Assembly (NCBI GenBank): GCA_914767715.1
Contig: OU612066.1
Coordinates: forward strand, 12,341,001-12,405,000
Source: Membranipora membranacea
Lineage: Eukaryota; Bryozoa; Gymnolaemata; Cheilostomatida; Membraniporidae
Direction of reading: 5' to 3'
Length of the DNA: 64,000 nt
The notes under the pieces were generated by a model. The model was given only the letters and a program-made list of their open reading frames with translations. It did not search any database and was not told the origin of the DNA. Made by a program: the position numbers and the translations under genes. This document shows positions 11,382 through 23,005 of the stretch, one piece after another (position 1 is the stretch's first letter; every line of letters starts with the position of its first letter).

Positions 11382-14047
11382 TGATCTATCTCTGTATTGA
11401 TCTACTATTAGTAGGCTATCTTGGAGTGGCAACAACAACAGAACAACACAACAATGTGAATGTTGGTTGGGAAAATACTAGGCCCTACTTATGTTGCCTC
11501 AAATTAACAGCAATGAGGGAGATTATTGGGTAGAGAACCAAATGATATGAGTGTCGGTGAGAGTGACAATGGAGTAAGTATAAGTGTTAGTCAGAGGAGA
11601 CTCAGGCTCACACCTACTACTACTACTAGCACCACTCCACTGCACCACTGACAGTGACTGAGTGTGGGAATGAAAAGGTAAAAATATTGTCTAATCAATT
11701 TTGTAAATAAGGTTGAGAGGTATTGAAAGATAAGAAGATAACAGAGGGTGGTTGATGTGATCAGGGCAGGGCTGTATTTGTGGCATGTATCCCATGATTG
11801 AGTTGGAAAAGCCGCAGCAGATTTATCAATCTGTGAGTCTTGATCAGCATTTGAGTTGCCCGCCCCATGACGTCACTTTTGTCAGTCTAGATTTAAAGGA
11901 CACAGGTAATAATTCATACAAACTAATTTATTAAATCCTATTCAAATTTATGTATGCAACAAAGCCACAAATGTGTTTGCAGAAAAAAGTTGAAAACTGG
12001 CTGAGGTTGAGACCGTAATAAACATTACAGAAAACCTCTAGCTGACCAGGTTGCATGTAAGTCCTCTCAATTATAATATCCAAACCAAGGATTAAAGTCT
12101 GAATTGAACTATGAACAGCCATCATTGAGAGTGTGACCAACCTAGGTAAATGCTTGAGCCTGGCTATTCTTCTAACTCTAACTAAAGTTAGTAAATTAAA
12201 CCGGTCCTGCTCCAAGCCAAGGACTATGTTTGTATGTATGTATGTATGTCTTTGACAAGTCACAATATGAAAGAAAAATGATGATTGATTGACTTGAGAC
12301 TGGTTAGGCATTGAGCAATGAATGAACTCCCTCCCAGTGCATGTTGATCGATTGATACCCTGTCTTGACAATCCTTGTAACAAGGCTTGTCAGGACAGCC
12401 TCCGAGTCTGACTGGGGGATCCACAGTCCACACTCAAGCCGAGGTTTTTTTGTGCACCCCCCCCCCCCCACAAGAAAGACTAAAATAGTCAGTGAGTGTC
12501 TAGGAGGTTATAAAAACAGCTTAGGCTAAGTAAACTGGACTTATTAGTTAATAATTGTAATTAGTTAATAAGTGCAATCCATGACTGCACCGTGGCATTG
12601 ATTGATACATGTAGGGGGAACTGGGTCTGTGTGTGTGAGCATGTCACTTTACATAAGCCACTGCTCTCTCCTCCCCCCCCCCCCCCCCCTCAGCAGGGCC
12701 AGAGCATTCATAATCAATAAACATACTCCCGTTCGTTTGGGCATAGAAAGTTTTGTGGGCGTTTGTGATACGTGGTTGGATGCTAATCGCAAGGTGGTTC
12801 AACTTAGCCCAGCTAAGATTTATATCAGTATGCAAGAAGGTTTAGATGTAAATAATAATTACCAGAGAGATAGATGTCGAGTGAGTCTGTCAGTGTGTCC
12901 AGGTGAAAGTATGAATGGAATGGATTGGATACCAATGGTGTATGATAAGTGTGTAACCTTGTTAGGTCAGATAAGTGAGCTAGTTAGTTGTAATGGCCAG
13001 TTGACCATCTGTATGTGCTCAATATATGTAGTGGAATACCACCAGTCATGGGTTTTCCCGGCTAAGCCGATGGCATCCCAGAATGCCAGTCAGGGTTTTT
13101 CTGACTATGTGTCAGCGACAGCCCAGAACGCGCCAGTTCCCAGAGCTATGCCAATGTTTTGCCCCAACCTTTTCCAAGTTACAACTTAAATAGTGTGCTA
13201 TTGTGCTGGCTGGAGGAGATAATGACTGGAATAAATACAGTTGAGAATAGCATACAGTAATTATGATGATGACTCAGTAGCTATCAATGCAGAAAGCCTT
13301 AGTTGAGTGTAATAATATTTTAATTACTACAGGTTGTGTGTAAAAGTATCTCAGCGTTGGGTGTGGGCCATTACATAGTAGGCCTACACTACTCCGTAGC
13401 AGAGTACCTCCATTCTATGGGCCCCTCACACGATAAACAACAATAGTGTCATTATTAGGCATATTCATCACGTAAATTATAATTAAGAATATTTTTAAAG
13501 AAAGAGATAATACGAACTATCGAATTTTTCTCTCTTCATTCAACGACGTACTACTGGCTGCATATAGTGTCACTTTAAATATCTATAAAAAAGCTAAAAT
13601 TTCACGGAAAATTTGTTTTCCATGACCATAGTATTCAATAACATCTTTAGCCCAACTACCCACATTTGATTCGTTTTGGAGAAGCATCAATCATAAAACA
13701 ATTTATGGCACCTGTCTCACCATACAGCGAATGAAATGGGCTTCAAAAGCGCATTATTTCATCGACAAGTTTGACTAGCCCAAGAGTGAACTCTTGTAAA
13801 ACCATGCAGCAAGAAAGTTCCATCGTACTTGAAATTTTGTTTGTTTGTGAATAGATAATTATTCCGTTATTTATTTGATTTTGCTTTAATAAAAAAATTT
13901 CAAAATCTAAATTTGCTTACACTGCATTTAAACATGTCGTGGTTATAACATTCTCTGACCAGGTGCAGGACACAACACTTTATGATAGGGTCCTAAGGGT
14001 TATTTTTTAATTCTTTATAATAATGTCAATAAATATTTGGTTTTTCA
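11382..14047. other. Intergenic region between divergent cadherin and TACO1-type genes
   Basis: Presumed 5' regions of two divergent genes. It contains a short (TGTA)n run near 12230-12248, a palindromic CCTTGTAACAAGG at about 12371, and poly-C tracts at about 12458-12470 and 12665-12688 that may be assembly-sensitive. A 195-codon open frame at 12602-13189 begins with TTG, runs through the poly-C tract and has no recognisable motif, so it is not called. Nothing else is supported. Confidence 0.6.
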
Positions 14048-14062
14048 GAATTCATACTCAGC

Positions 14063-14956
14063 ATGATGGATAAAATGAGGAACATCATCGCAGCAGCTTG
14101 CCGCCAGTCTTCTTATATCGGATCGATTCATCAAATTACACCCACTACTGTTACCAGGCCTGTAATATGCTTACAGCATATCCAGATTAGACAGGCTGGG
14201 CATAGTCAATGGGCGAATCGCAGGCATGGCAAGGCCATCGAGGACGCTAAAAAGGCAAAAGTTACTGCCAAAATTACAATGATGATTCGGCTAGCAATCA
14301 GAGATAGCGGACCAAATCCTAAATTTAATCATCAACTAGCAAAAGCTCTCGAGTTGGGAACAAAAAACAATGTTCCCTCAAAATCTTTACAGCAGTTCGT
14401 CGAGAAGGCTATCACTATGAAAGATCGGCTCAAACAGGCTAAGATAGAAGTAAGGGGTCCAGGTGGATGGTTTCTCATTTTTGATTTGTTCACCGAAAAC
14501 GCAAATAGAACAAAGAAGGACATCACAAGGATTTTACTCAGAACCTGCGGCGGTGATGTGATGACAGAAGGTGGTACAAGGGCCTATTTCCAGGATAAAG
14601 CCATCATCACTGTATGCGCTAAAGATGATTCTTCACTTGACCTAGAAGATGTGGAAGAAGTGGCTATCGAAGTTGACGCAGAGGAAGTGAAATCCGTGCA
14701 GCAAGAAGAAGGTGACGAAGAGAGTAAAAAATGCTTTGAGTTAGTTTGTGAACCAGCTAGCATGTATAATGTAATGAAAAACCTGACGAACACAAACCTA
14801 GATGTATTAGAATATAATATGACAATGATACCCGATGCGCTCGTCGATCTGAGTAGAGAAGAAAAAGAGAAAATAGACGAGGCCATACACCTCGTAAAAT
14901 CACTCATAGAGCCGTCTGTAACTGTCGAGCAGGTTTATGATAATATTAATTGGTAG
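14063..14956 (+). CDS. TACO1: TACO1 / YebC-family mitochondrial translational activator
   Basis: Single coding exon of 297 residues, the same length as human TACO1. The family acts on mitochondrial translation; vertebrate TACO1 is needed for efficient COX1 synthesis. Residues 1-44 are Arg/Ser-rich with few acidic residues, fitting a mitochondrial presequence. The family signature starts at residue 45 (AGHSQWANRRHGKAIEDAKK), then SGPNPKFNHQLAKAL (82-96) and RGPGG (131-135). A GGDVMTEGGTRAYF segment matches the family GG...G(A/T)..F block. An acidic insertion near residues 190-225 (EEVKSVQQEEGDEESKK) interrupts the C-terminal domain. A good acceptor (TTGGTTTTTCAG at 14037-14048) lies 14 bases before the ATG, so an upstream 5'UTR exon is likely. 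It is divergent from the cadherin gene. Confidence 0.93.
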   Translation: MMDKMRNIIAAACRQSSYIGSIHQITPTTVTRPVICLQHIQIRQAGHSQWANRRHGKAIEDAKKAKVTAKITMMIRLAIRDSGPNPKFNHQLAKALELGTKNNVPSKSLQQFVEKAITMKDRLKQAKIEVRGPGGWFLIFDLFTENANRTKKDITRILLRTCGGDVMTEGGTRAYFQDKAIITVCAKDDSSLDLEDVEEVAIEVDAEEVKSVQQEEGDEESKKCFELVCEPASMYNVMKNLTNTNLDVLEYNMTMIPDALVDLSREEKEKIDEAIHLVKSLIEPSVTVEQVYDNINW

Positions 14957-16700
14957 AACGATCAAATAGGGCACTTTTTTTCTAAATTTGAGGCGCAAGC
15001 AAATACTGAACCATGATGCTTAGTGAATAGTTTTTTTTCTGTGATTGGCTCTAAATTTTAACATTCTTCACAAATACAGTACATTGAATACCATTATATA
15101 CACATACTATATTAATTCTTTGTAATATTGATTGTTTCAACTGATCTGTAAATTCTTCCTTTAGTTGACTTATCTTCTCATGAAACAAGGGCGCCTCAAC
15201 TCAAGAACAAACGCATATCACTCTACCTTTTTATCTATAGAAAACCTGCTTTTGATAAGTTTTGATGGACAGAACTTTCTTTCACCCATATGTGACTGAG
15301 AGTCCAGTTTCATCACTAAAAACCAAAAAACAAATGTGATATTGTTGTAGTTACTCACACAGTAGTATGAAGGATATGTAAGCGTAACGAGTCGTCATAG
15401 CTGTAAATCCTTCACTGTCCCTTCCAGATATTCGAAACACAGAGACCACTAACTTCTTTTCTGCGTTTCTGATATTTTATGAGTGATAAATATGTGAGAG
15501 TATGATATATGTATAAGTAGAATCATCAACTCCTGAGGGACTATTGATTCTCTCTGAAGATTCTCCCGAGAAAATCTGATCAAACATTTTGGCCATCACC
15601 TATGGGAATTAAAATGGATTGTTGACAGAATATCAAGCTACTGTAAATTGAAAAGCTCAGACTGGTTGATTGAGGGAGTCTGTAGGTGTCCGACATAAAA
15701 CCCTTCTCTACATCAATTTCTTTGCACTCATGCTAGCATGTGTATGAAGGGAAACTTGCCTATCCAGATTGTGGATGACTGAACTGACAAACAGATATTT
15801 TTAATTTATATACATCATATCATAGTAGGTAGGAGTTTTAAGTCAGAGATGGTTGTGGACATAGACTTAATATATATATTAGGTCTATTGTTGTGGATGG
15901 CCGTATCGAGCAAGATGTTTTCATAAGGTCGAGACAATGATAAAATCGTCGGAATAATCCAATAATCCGAAATCATCCCTTTCCAGCGCAGTTTTCCAGA
16001 CATCAGTGGACTATTTTTTGTAGATGTCTTATGCAGACTGGAATAAAGGCTGACACCATAGAGTATATTATTACTCTATGGCTTACAGCTGCCTACACTC
16101 TGTCCTGCCCCTGACTGTCACATTATCTTTTCACTATTGATGAAAAGATCTGGCATAAAGGTGTAGGTTGATACTGTTCTGCAGTCATGCCCATAGATAG
16201 TGTAAGCATGTGACCTATTTTAACTGTGTCATTACGCTACATGATCAAAAGACTTCGCACAATAACAAATCGCATGACACCAAATAAAAAGATCTGTCTC
16301 AGACATACACAAGAACATCTAGTTTAGCCATTGATATATTTACAAGTACACTTGATTATTTTTATACTGCATGTATTCGAACACGGTTATATGGTTATAT
16401 ATGTCATACCCTCAATATGCTTTATTGCCTGAATAAAGTTTATTTTATATAATATTATATGTTAATAAATTACGTATATAAAAGTACTTCAAATGTGTAA
16501 GAAGCGTAATGATGATATAAAAATTTGAATATTTATCCGGTACTAGCATTGGAATCATTTTCCGAAATGTTCAAACACATTTTAAGATATTGGATGTCTG
16601 ATTTGTCTTATTAACAGCTGGGGAATATCAGTGAATAATTGTTGGTATCAGTCTCAACGCCACCATCATCAATACACTCTGAACTATATTATGACTATTG
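14957..16700. other. Convergent 3' region between TACO1-type and Cys/His-rich genes
   Basis: No coding sequence is supported. AATAAA occurs on the plus strand at about 16284 and again in GAATAAAGTTTATT near 16432-16445. The latter is a palindrome giving AATAAA on both strands and could serve both converging transcripts. Confidence 0.5.
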
Positions 16701-19700
16701 TCAAATTTTCGTAACAGTGGATGGGTGTTGGGTAAAACTATCATATTGAACATTGCAAGGCCTCTTGCACTTTTCTGTCATGTTTGCAATCTCCACAGTA
16801 TCAAACTCCCAGGCATCATCTTTAGAGTATTGACCAGCTATAATCTCCATGACCTTTTTTTTGTGCTGATTCTCCAAAGAAGTTATATCCGTATTTTGTG
16901 ACTGGTGATGGTTTATTAGGTGCTGACGCAGAAACTCACTGTCATATTTCTTGACAGTGTTAAATGGCGTTGATACGTGCAGCTTATTGTCGTATTCAAA
17001 ATCTGTCTTGTCACAGAACAGACATCTGATTTTCTCTTTTTCTTTGTTCTCGGCTTTGATGCGTATTTCTGGTGGCAAAATTTTTTTTTTGCTATCAGCA
17101 TCAGATTGGCCTGTATAACGGATTTCGGGGGTACTTTTTTCGCACAGGTAACAAACACAAAACCTGAGGAAGTATTCGACTTTGTGTACAGATCTGTAAT
17201 GCTTATACAAAGAGCCAGCTCCTGAATAACCTTTTTTACACTTAATCCACATATCTCCTTCAAATAGTTTGTATTCACATTCATATGCCGATGATGTCAG
17301 AGCTGATTTTTCTTCCTCACTTTTGTCACCTTGATTCCTTTTTCGTTGTTCTTTTGCAAGGCCGACTGGACAAGTCATTTCATGAGTTGTGATGTTCTTT
17401 TTCTGAACTCCAAAATTTGTGCAGCCATCATATTTACACTTGAACAAATGATATGTCTCCAAATATTTTTTCTCCTCCTCATTCAGCTTGCTCATCGGAT
17501 CGTTTTCATCACTGTTTTGAACTGCTTCCTGCTTGTTGGCATCAGCCCCATTCTTTTTATCACCATCTCCGCTCTCTTCAGCCCGTGTTGATAGTAAGTG
17601 CTCTACTAGCTCACACTTGTTTTTATATGATGCTTGTTCGCAATAACATAGTTTGCGGGTACAAACTAAATGGCGTGATATTAAGTGCTTATCAAGGTTG
17701 ACCTCATTTCTGGCACCATAAGGACAAGGCATTTCAAACTCAACAACTTCCCCATTTTTATCATCTTTCGACCCCGTTTCCATGTTCATTTTGATCTTCA
17801 TCCAACATTTTTTTGTTCTCGTTGTGCTTTCTTTCATTGCTGCCATATGGTTATTGTAGTCCCTCTTACGGCGAAATTCAAATTCTTTGTAAATACAATT
17901 TTTATTATCATTGATACAATTGCATTTCAACTTAGCATTGATATTTGAAGATTTTCTCTCCTTAGATTTCTGAGAAATTGGGTTTTGCAAACCGCTTGTC
18001 CCTGGCATTTCACCCCGACTCACGACATCATGGCCATAAGAAATGGGGTACAATGGTAGAGACAGTGAAGGAAACCGGACTTTGTCATTCATGGAAAGAC
18101 CAGGTTTTAAATACTGGTCGAGCGATGAATCATTACTACTCAGTCTCCCACTGTGACTAGCATGTTGCGTAATCTTCGTGTTTCCTTGCTGCAATGGATC
18201 CCAATACTGTCGCTGCATCCACTGATACTCTGCCTGTGGTTGATGGGATTGTAGAAAGTCATGCTGTTGATTATCCCATGGATTTTGCTGAAACTGATGA
18301 TGGCCATGTTGGTAGTCCTGCTGAAGTTCCATAGATGGTTGCTGTTGTCGCTCCTGCTGTTGGAATTGTGGTGACTGGGTTTGATAGGGACCATATTGCT
18401 GGGTCTGTGATGGTTGGTTGTGATGTAGATCATACTGCAGTGGCCATGATAGCGGGGTTTGATAAGGACCACTCTGCTCTGAATTGAGTTGCTGATGATA
18501 CTGATGCTGGCCTTGCTGCATCTGATGTAACCCAGTCCATTCTGGCCTGATCTGATTAAAGCTTTCATCTACTTGTGTAAACTCGCTACCACTAATCTGT
18601 GTCCTGCTAAAATCACCAGATTTAGGTCCCACCGTAGAGCTCTGCGCAATGTTGTGTTCTAAATAAAGGAACAACAAAAATAATACATACTCTTTTTATA
18701 TTTAATGTACAGTTTAAGAACTGAACAAATTCCTTGGTTTGTAAACAGAAAGATAGAAAGATATTTTCATTCCGACGCTACTAGCTTCAGAAAATGATGT
18801 CAGTTATTTGTGACATTGTGAAACAGCTTTGGAAAAACTGCGCTAAAATTTTAATCTGATCTGTAGAGAATTGAAAATAACTGTTTAAAGTGTTCTATAT
18901 AAGCTCAAGTGTGACCCAAAAGTAATGGTTAAAAAATGTTATCAGAAGTAATCTTCGGAAGGTTTGTGACATTCCTTAGTAAGGATCACAAAAATTGGTA
19001 TATGTAGAGACATTGTGTTAGTGTGCCTTGACAGCACATAAAACAGCACAGACTGTAATCTTATGTATCTTTACCTTGAAAATTGTGCAGTTCCTGATAT
19101 TGGTTGCCTTCCTCTAGTCTGATTGTATTGGGTGGTGCTAGGACAGGATGTATTTGTTCTGTATCTTGATATCGGGCTTGTGTGAGTACATCTGCTAGAC
19201 AACTTACATCATCCGCTAAAATTTAGCAATCATCATCAACTTGAACTCTGGTAAATTCCATACATGCACGCAAAATGAGTGAATCATATGCTTATACCAG
19301 GGGCCTGGGGGCCGTCGGACGGGCGCAAGAGTCTTGGGGGGCTCAGACTAGCTTATCATGTGTTGAGGGTCATACATGGCGATTGTCTTCCCTTTTTTTG
19401 ATAAAGGATAACTCCTGCCAGCTTGCTACCAGTGTTCATGGCATGGCAGAGAGGTCAATGTCATTGATGAATATGCATTAAGCAGTTACTGATCATTGGT
19501 TTTTCATTGTTCATAAATCTTGAAAATTAACATTGGCAACCAGCAGGAATTTCAACATCCCTTCCTACCCTATACCTATAAGTCAATTATCATAATATCA
19601 GTAACTGTATCAAGAAATCCAAATTCGCAGCAAGTTGACGACTACTTACAGTTAATATTCCTATCTGCAGTCTCTTGGGCTGTTCTTATTTGCTGTATCG

Positions 19701-20757
19701 TAGGTGCTTCGGTAGGGACAATGTTGTGGAGGGTATCTGAACGAGCAGCCTCTCTTTCAATTAGTTCCTCAACCTCAAAATACTGTTGTAAATAATCAGC
19801 AAACTCAGCATCGTGTGTGATGGGAGCAGTGAGAGCTTCACTTGCACACGGCAGAGATGTTTCTTCCCTCCTGGGCACACTGCTTGTTATTGTTTGTATC
19901 CTGGTGGTGAATGTTGCTCTGTCAATATTTGATTCCTTACGCGACTTTTCTGGTTGATTGTATGAGGGGTTCGGATCAGAGATTTCCTCATATTTCCTTT
20001 TTCTCTGATTGCGAACACGCTCATCTCCGACCACAGGCTCTTTTGGCTGGTCATCAAGACCTTTGCCTGGTATATGAGATGGTTCAGCCTCCTCATCATC
20101 ATGATGCACTACATTTTGCCTTTTTGACGGTATGTTGCTGTGTTTATCCAGGTGTCGACCTGATCTTTTTTGGTGACTTACTTGGGCACCTGGTGTCTGT
20201 TGATTGCTTGAGGGTTTCTGATCAGGATTATCCTCATGTTTTCTTTTCCTCTGTTTGTAAAAGTGCTCATGTGCTTTAATAGGTAGCTTAGGCTGTTCTG
20301 GCTGGTCAATAAAATCTTCTTCTTCGATACAGGATGGTCCAGCCTCTTCATCATCATGATGCACGATATTTTGCCTCTTTGATGGTTTGGGACAGTGTAC
20401 ATCCAGGTGTTGACTTGATCTTTTTCTGTGACTTACTTTGGCAACCAGTGTCTGTAGTTTCCGTTGCTCAGATAAAACTTTGTCCCTTGCTTTTTGAGAA
20501 GATTGAATTTTTTCATCTCTTGCTTTGTCCTTTCCTTTCTTTTCCTCAGATTTGTCTTTAGCATCCTTTGTTTCCTTTGCTTTCTCTTTATTCTTCAGTC
20601 TTTTGGACTTACGAACCTCCACAGATAGTTGTGGTGATCTAAAGGTATCAGGTGTCTCGTCAACATATGTAGGGGTCAGTTGGTCTTTAGCTGTTTCTGG
20701 TCCTACTGATGACTGTCCCTGATGGAAATCATGGCTTTCCTTTTCTTCTGACGACAT
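16701..20757 (-). CDS. Large charged, Gln-rich, Cys/His-rich protein of unknown family (3 exons)
   Basis: Three minus-strand exons, 19650-20757, 19075-19215 and 16701-18658, join in phase 1/phase 1 to give 1068 residues. The family was not recognised. The N-terminal third is highly charged (KSKRLKNKEKAKETKDAKDK-type runs) with two tandem copies of an 85-residue unit (about 108-185 and 193-270). Both copies share SKRQN(I/V)VHHDDEEA and QRKRK. Exon 3 opens with a strongly Gln/His/Tyr-rich low-complexity region. It continues into many Cys/His pairs spaced like irregular C2H2 or paired-Cys fingers (CPYGARNEVNLDKHLISRH; CKYDGCTNF; CLFCDKTDF...HLINHH). A nuclear nucleic-acid-binding role is plausible but is inference. 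The start ATG heads a long open frame with no upstream in-frame extension seen. AATAAA for this strand lies near 16440. Confidence 0.8.
19948..20436 (-). repeat. In-frame tandem duplication of a 255-bp coding unit
   Basis: Two diverged copies of an 85-codon unit, about 20203-20436 and 19948-20181, lie inside exon 1 of the Cys/His-rich gene. Both encode VSH(R/Q)KRS..HLD.H, SKRQN(I/V)VHHDDEEA and QRKRK(H/Y)E blocks. The period is exact, 85 residues from V108 to V193. Confidence 0.85.
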
Positions 20758-21481
20758 TTAAAAAATACTTCACCAAGTAAAACAAAATTCTAGATATCTA
20801 TCCTTTGAATTAATTAGTATAACTTGCTAGGATAGCGCTGTCAACTTATCTGAAGATTTTAGAACTGTCATCAAGCCTGTTTTATACGTCGGGGACTCTG
20901 TAAAAAGTGGAAGTTTACTTTTACGGATACGCCATCAGCATTCTACATTTTTTTGCTTGGCCTCTCCATGTAACTGTTTTACACAACCATATGCCCTCTG
21001 CTTGACACTTTTAAGGTTAATATTGCGTAATTATTACACAGTTGACAATGATTAAGGCATCTAAGCTGAGTAATATATTGCTTAGAAAATTACAAATGTC
21101 ACCTAGTCACTAACAAGATGACATCAAACTTTGCGTGACTGAAACTAAGGAGTAACAGGGTTACACAGTAAATAGTATAGTCAAGTCATATGTTGGCGCC
21201 CTAAAACAAAAGGGGATGCCTTTTATAGCTTATGATATTTATGTCTACGTAAAACAAAACAACAGCCTACAGTATTTATGTTTTTCTTTATTTGCTTTTT
21301 TATGCTTTATTTTTGCTAATCAGTGCCTCCATTTTAGACAGATTATCGCATCATACAACCAATCTCAGTATATAAGCTTTTACCACTGACCACCTCTTCT
21401 CGTTCATGACCCTTTAAACTGTGATTTTTTCAAAATTATGATTGATGAGATAGCTACTTGTAAGAAATTAAACCAGAATAC

Positions 21482-21636
21482 TAGGCAAATTCCCGACCTG
21501 TTCCACTGTAATGAAATTGATTATTAATAATCAGTGTAAAATCCCATACGCAGTTGAGAGCTACTGCGTATGGGATTTTACACTGATTATTAATAATCAA
21601 TTTTATTACAGTGGAGCAGGTCGGCGAATTTGCCTA
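21482..21636. mobile_element. Near-perfect 73-bp inverted repeat (palindromic MITE or hairpin)
   Basis: Arms 21482-21554 and 21563-21636 are inverse complements with about three differences (one one-base indel, two substitutions), separated by the 8-base loop TGAGAGCT. The ends read TAGGCAAATTC, and both termini carry TA, which could be part of a TA target duplication as in Tc1/mariner-derived MITEs (inference). No coding content. A transcript through it would fold into a long double-stranded stem. Confidence 0.85.
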
Positions 21637-22177
21637 ATGCAGGAAGTTCTTTGTAATAATTGGGTGTTAAATATTTTTAATTTATGCATTGATAATGTAT
21701 TATGGTGACTTTGGTGTTTTTGTTGTTGTTTAAATCTAGCTGTATCACACTGTAACCCATAATTGTGTTGGTGCCGCAGTGATAAAGAAAACTATAGGAT
21801 TGCAAACAACTAATTATATGTATATTACGATGGCATCCTGATTTGTTTCTGGATTTAATTCATAATGGTTTTGTTTCATTATTAGATTTCACAGTTGAAG
21901 CCCTTGTGAGGTCATGAATGGACAGGTACAAACATTTACCTGTCAAACTGACATTGACAGTGCACTCTGAGCAAGTGTATCTCTTATCTAGTCAATTTAA
22001 TCTAAGAACCTAACACCATGCTAGGCTCGGACCTCAGTTCGTTATGTCAAAATCCTTCTGAAGACACTGCGGCTGCATGTTTTAAGCCATACTCTATCGA
22101 TCAGAGACGTACCAGCAAGAATATATACTGATTGGTGAGTCGTAAACAAAAATTAATCCTATTTATATGTTTATGGT

Positions 22178-22211
22178 TAGCCTAGTTCACGCGGCCACGT
22201 GAACAAGGCTA
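22178..22211. mobile_element. 34-bp palindromic mini-element with 9-bp target duplication
   Basis: TAGCCTAGTTCACG-CGGCCA-CGTGAACAAGGCTA has arms matching at 13 of 14 positions. It is flanked by exact 9-base direct repeats GTTTATGGT (22169-22177 and 22212-22220). It shares its ends with copies at 29484, 38919 and 50038. Confidence 0.75.
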
Positions 22212-23005
22212 GTTTATGGTGTGATAAAATAACTGTTTGCCTGGACTGCACTGATTGGTATTAGAGAAAAAATATTCAAATGCAGCAAAGCAAATCACAA
22301 TTCTGGAAATTCCATCGGGTGTTCCAAAGTGTCATGATTCCCTGTGACGAAGGTAATAAATGTTGTTATCAACCAATTGCTGGTATCAGTATCGGAGTAT
22401 CAACTGAGTCTGTGGCAGTATTATTCTTGCGATTACTATAGCTAGTAGTTCCTCGTTGTTGATACAAAGTTCTAACAGTACTAGTATAAATCATAATCAC
22501 ATAAAATATCCAGATTTTTTGCAGTGGTAAGTTTCAAAATCAGCAAGATCATTAAAAGAGGTGACTATGACACAGCTTTTGAAATGATAGTCGCATTTTG
22601 CCTTCCCACGCAAGGCTATTGCAGTGGTGAGGACAGGGTCATCTTGGTTATGATCATAACCTGGTATAGTGGGTAAAATGGACCTTTATACAAATGTTAT
22701 CAAGGTATGCCCGAAAATTCAATAGAAATGTTATCAGCATCTGCTGGTAGCCCATTATTCGTGTCTCAACCTAAGTTCTCTTCTTGTCTCTTTTCACAGA
22801 TATGGGTGGGCTACTTTCAGTGGCAGAAATCCCACAGTAACCTTATTATCAATTGGAAAAAACCATGGGCTGTTGGCCAATGTTGCAATCAGGATTGAAG
22901 TCATAAGTTTATGTCTGCGAAAGATGTATGCATGAATGATGAAAGCATGTAAAATATGTCAAACTTAAGAAATACGTGACCAAAATTATTTACATCTTAT
23001 TTTAG

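Larger units (their letters stand above)
20758..23005. other. Divergent intergenic region with hairpin element and likely 5'UTR exon
   Basis: It lies between the start of the minus-strand Cys/His-rich gene and the ATG of the plus-strand Mab-21 gene. It holds the hairpin element at 21482-21636 and the small palindrome at 22178-22211. A strong donor (ACTGATTG|GTGAGT, exon end 22134) could end a non-coding first exon of the Mab-21 gene, whose ATG directly follows an acceptor. No other coding sequence is supported. Confidence 0.5.

Noticed and set aside
12371-12383. CCTTGTAACAAGG as a sixth copy of the TAGCCTTG palindrome family
   Set aside because: Only the inner bases match; the TAGCC tip and flanking duplication are missing, so the relation is too weak to claim.
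12602-13189. 195-codon open frame
   Set aside because: It begins with TTG, passes through a poly-C tract giving a proline run, and has no domain, splice or codon-usage support.
17331-17701. Plus-strand ORFs of 82-86 residues
   Set aside because: Antisense shadows of the long minus-strand Cys/His-rich coding exon.
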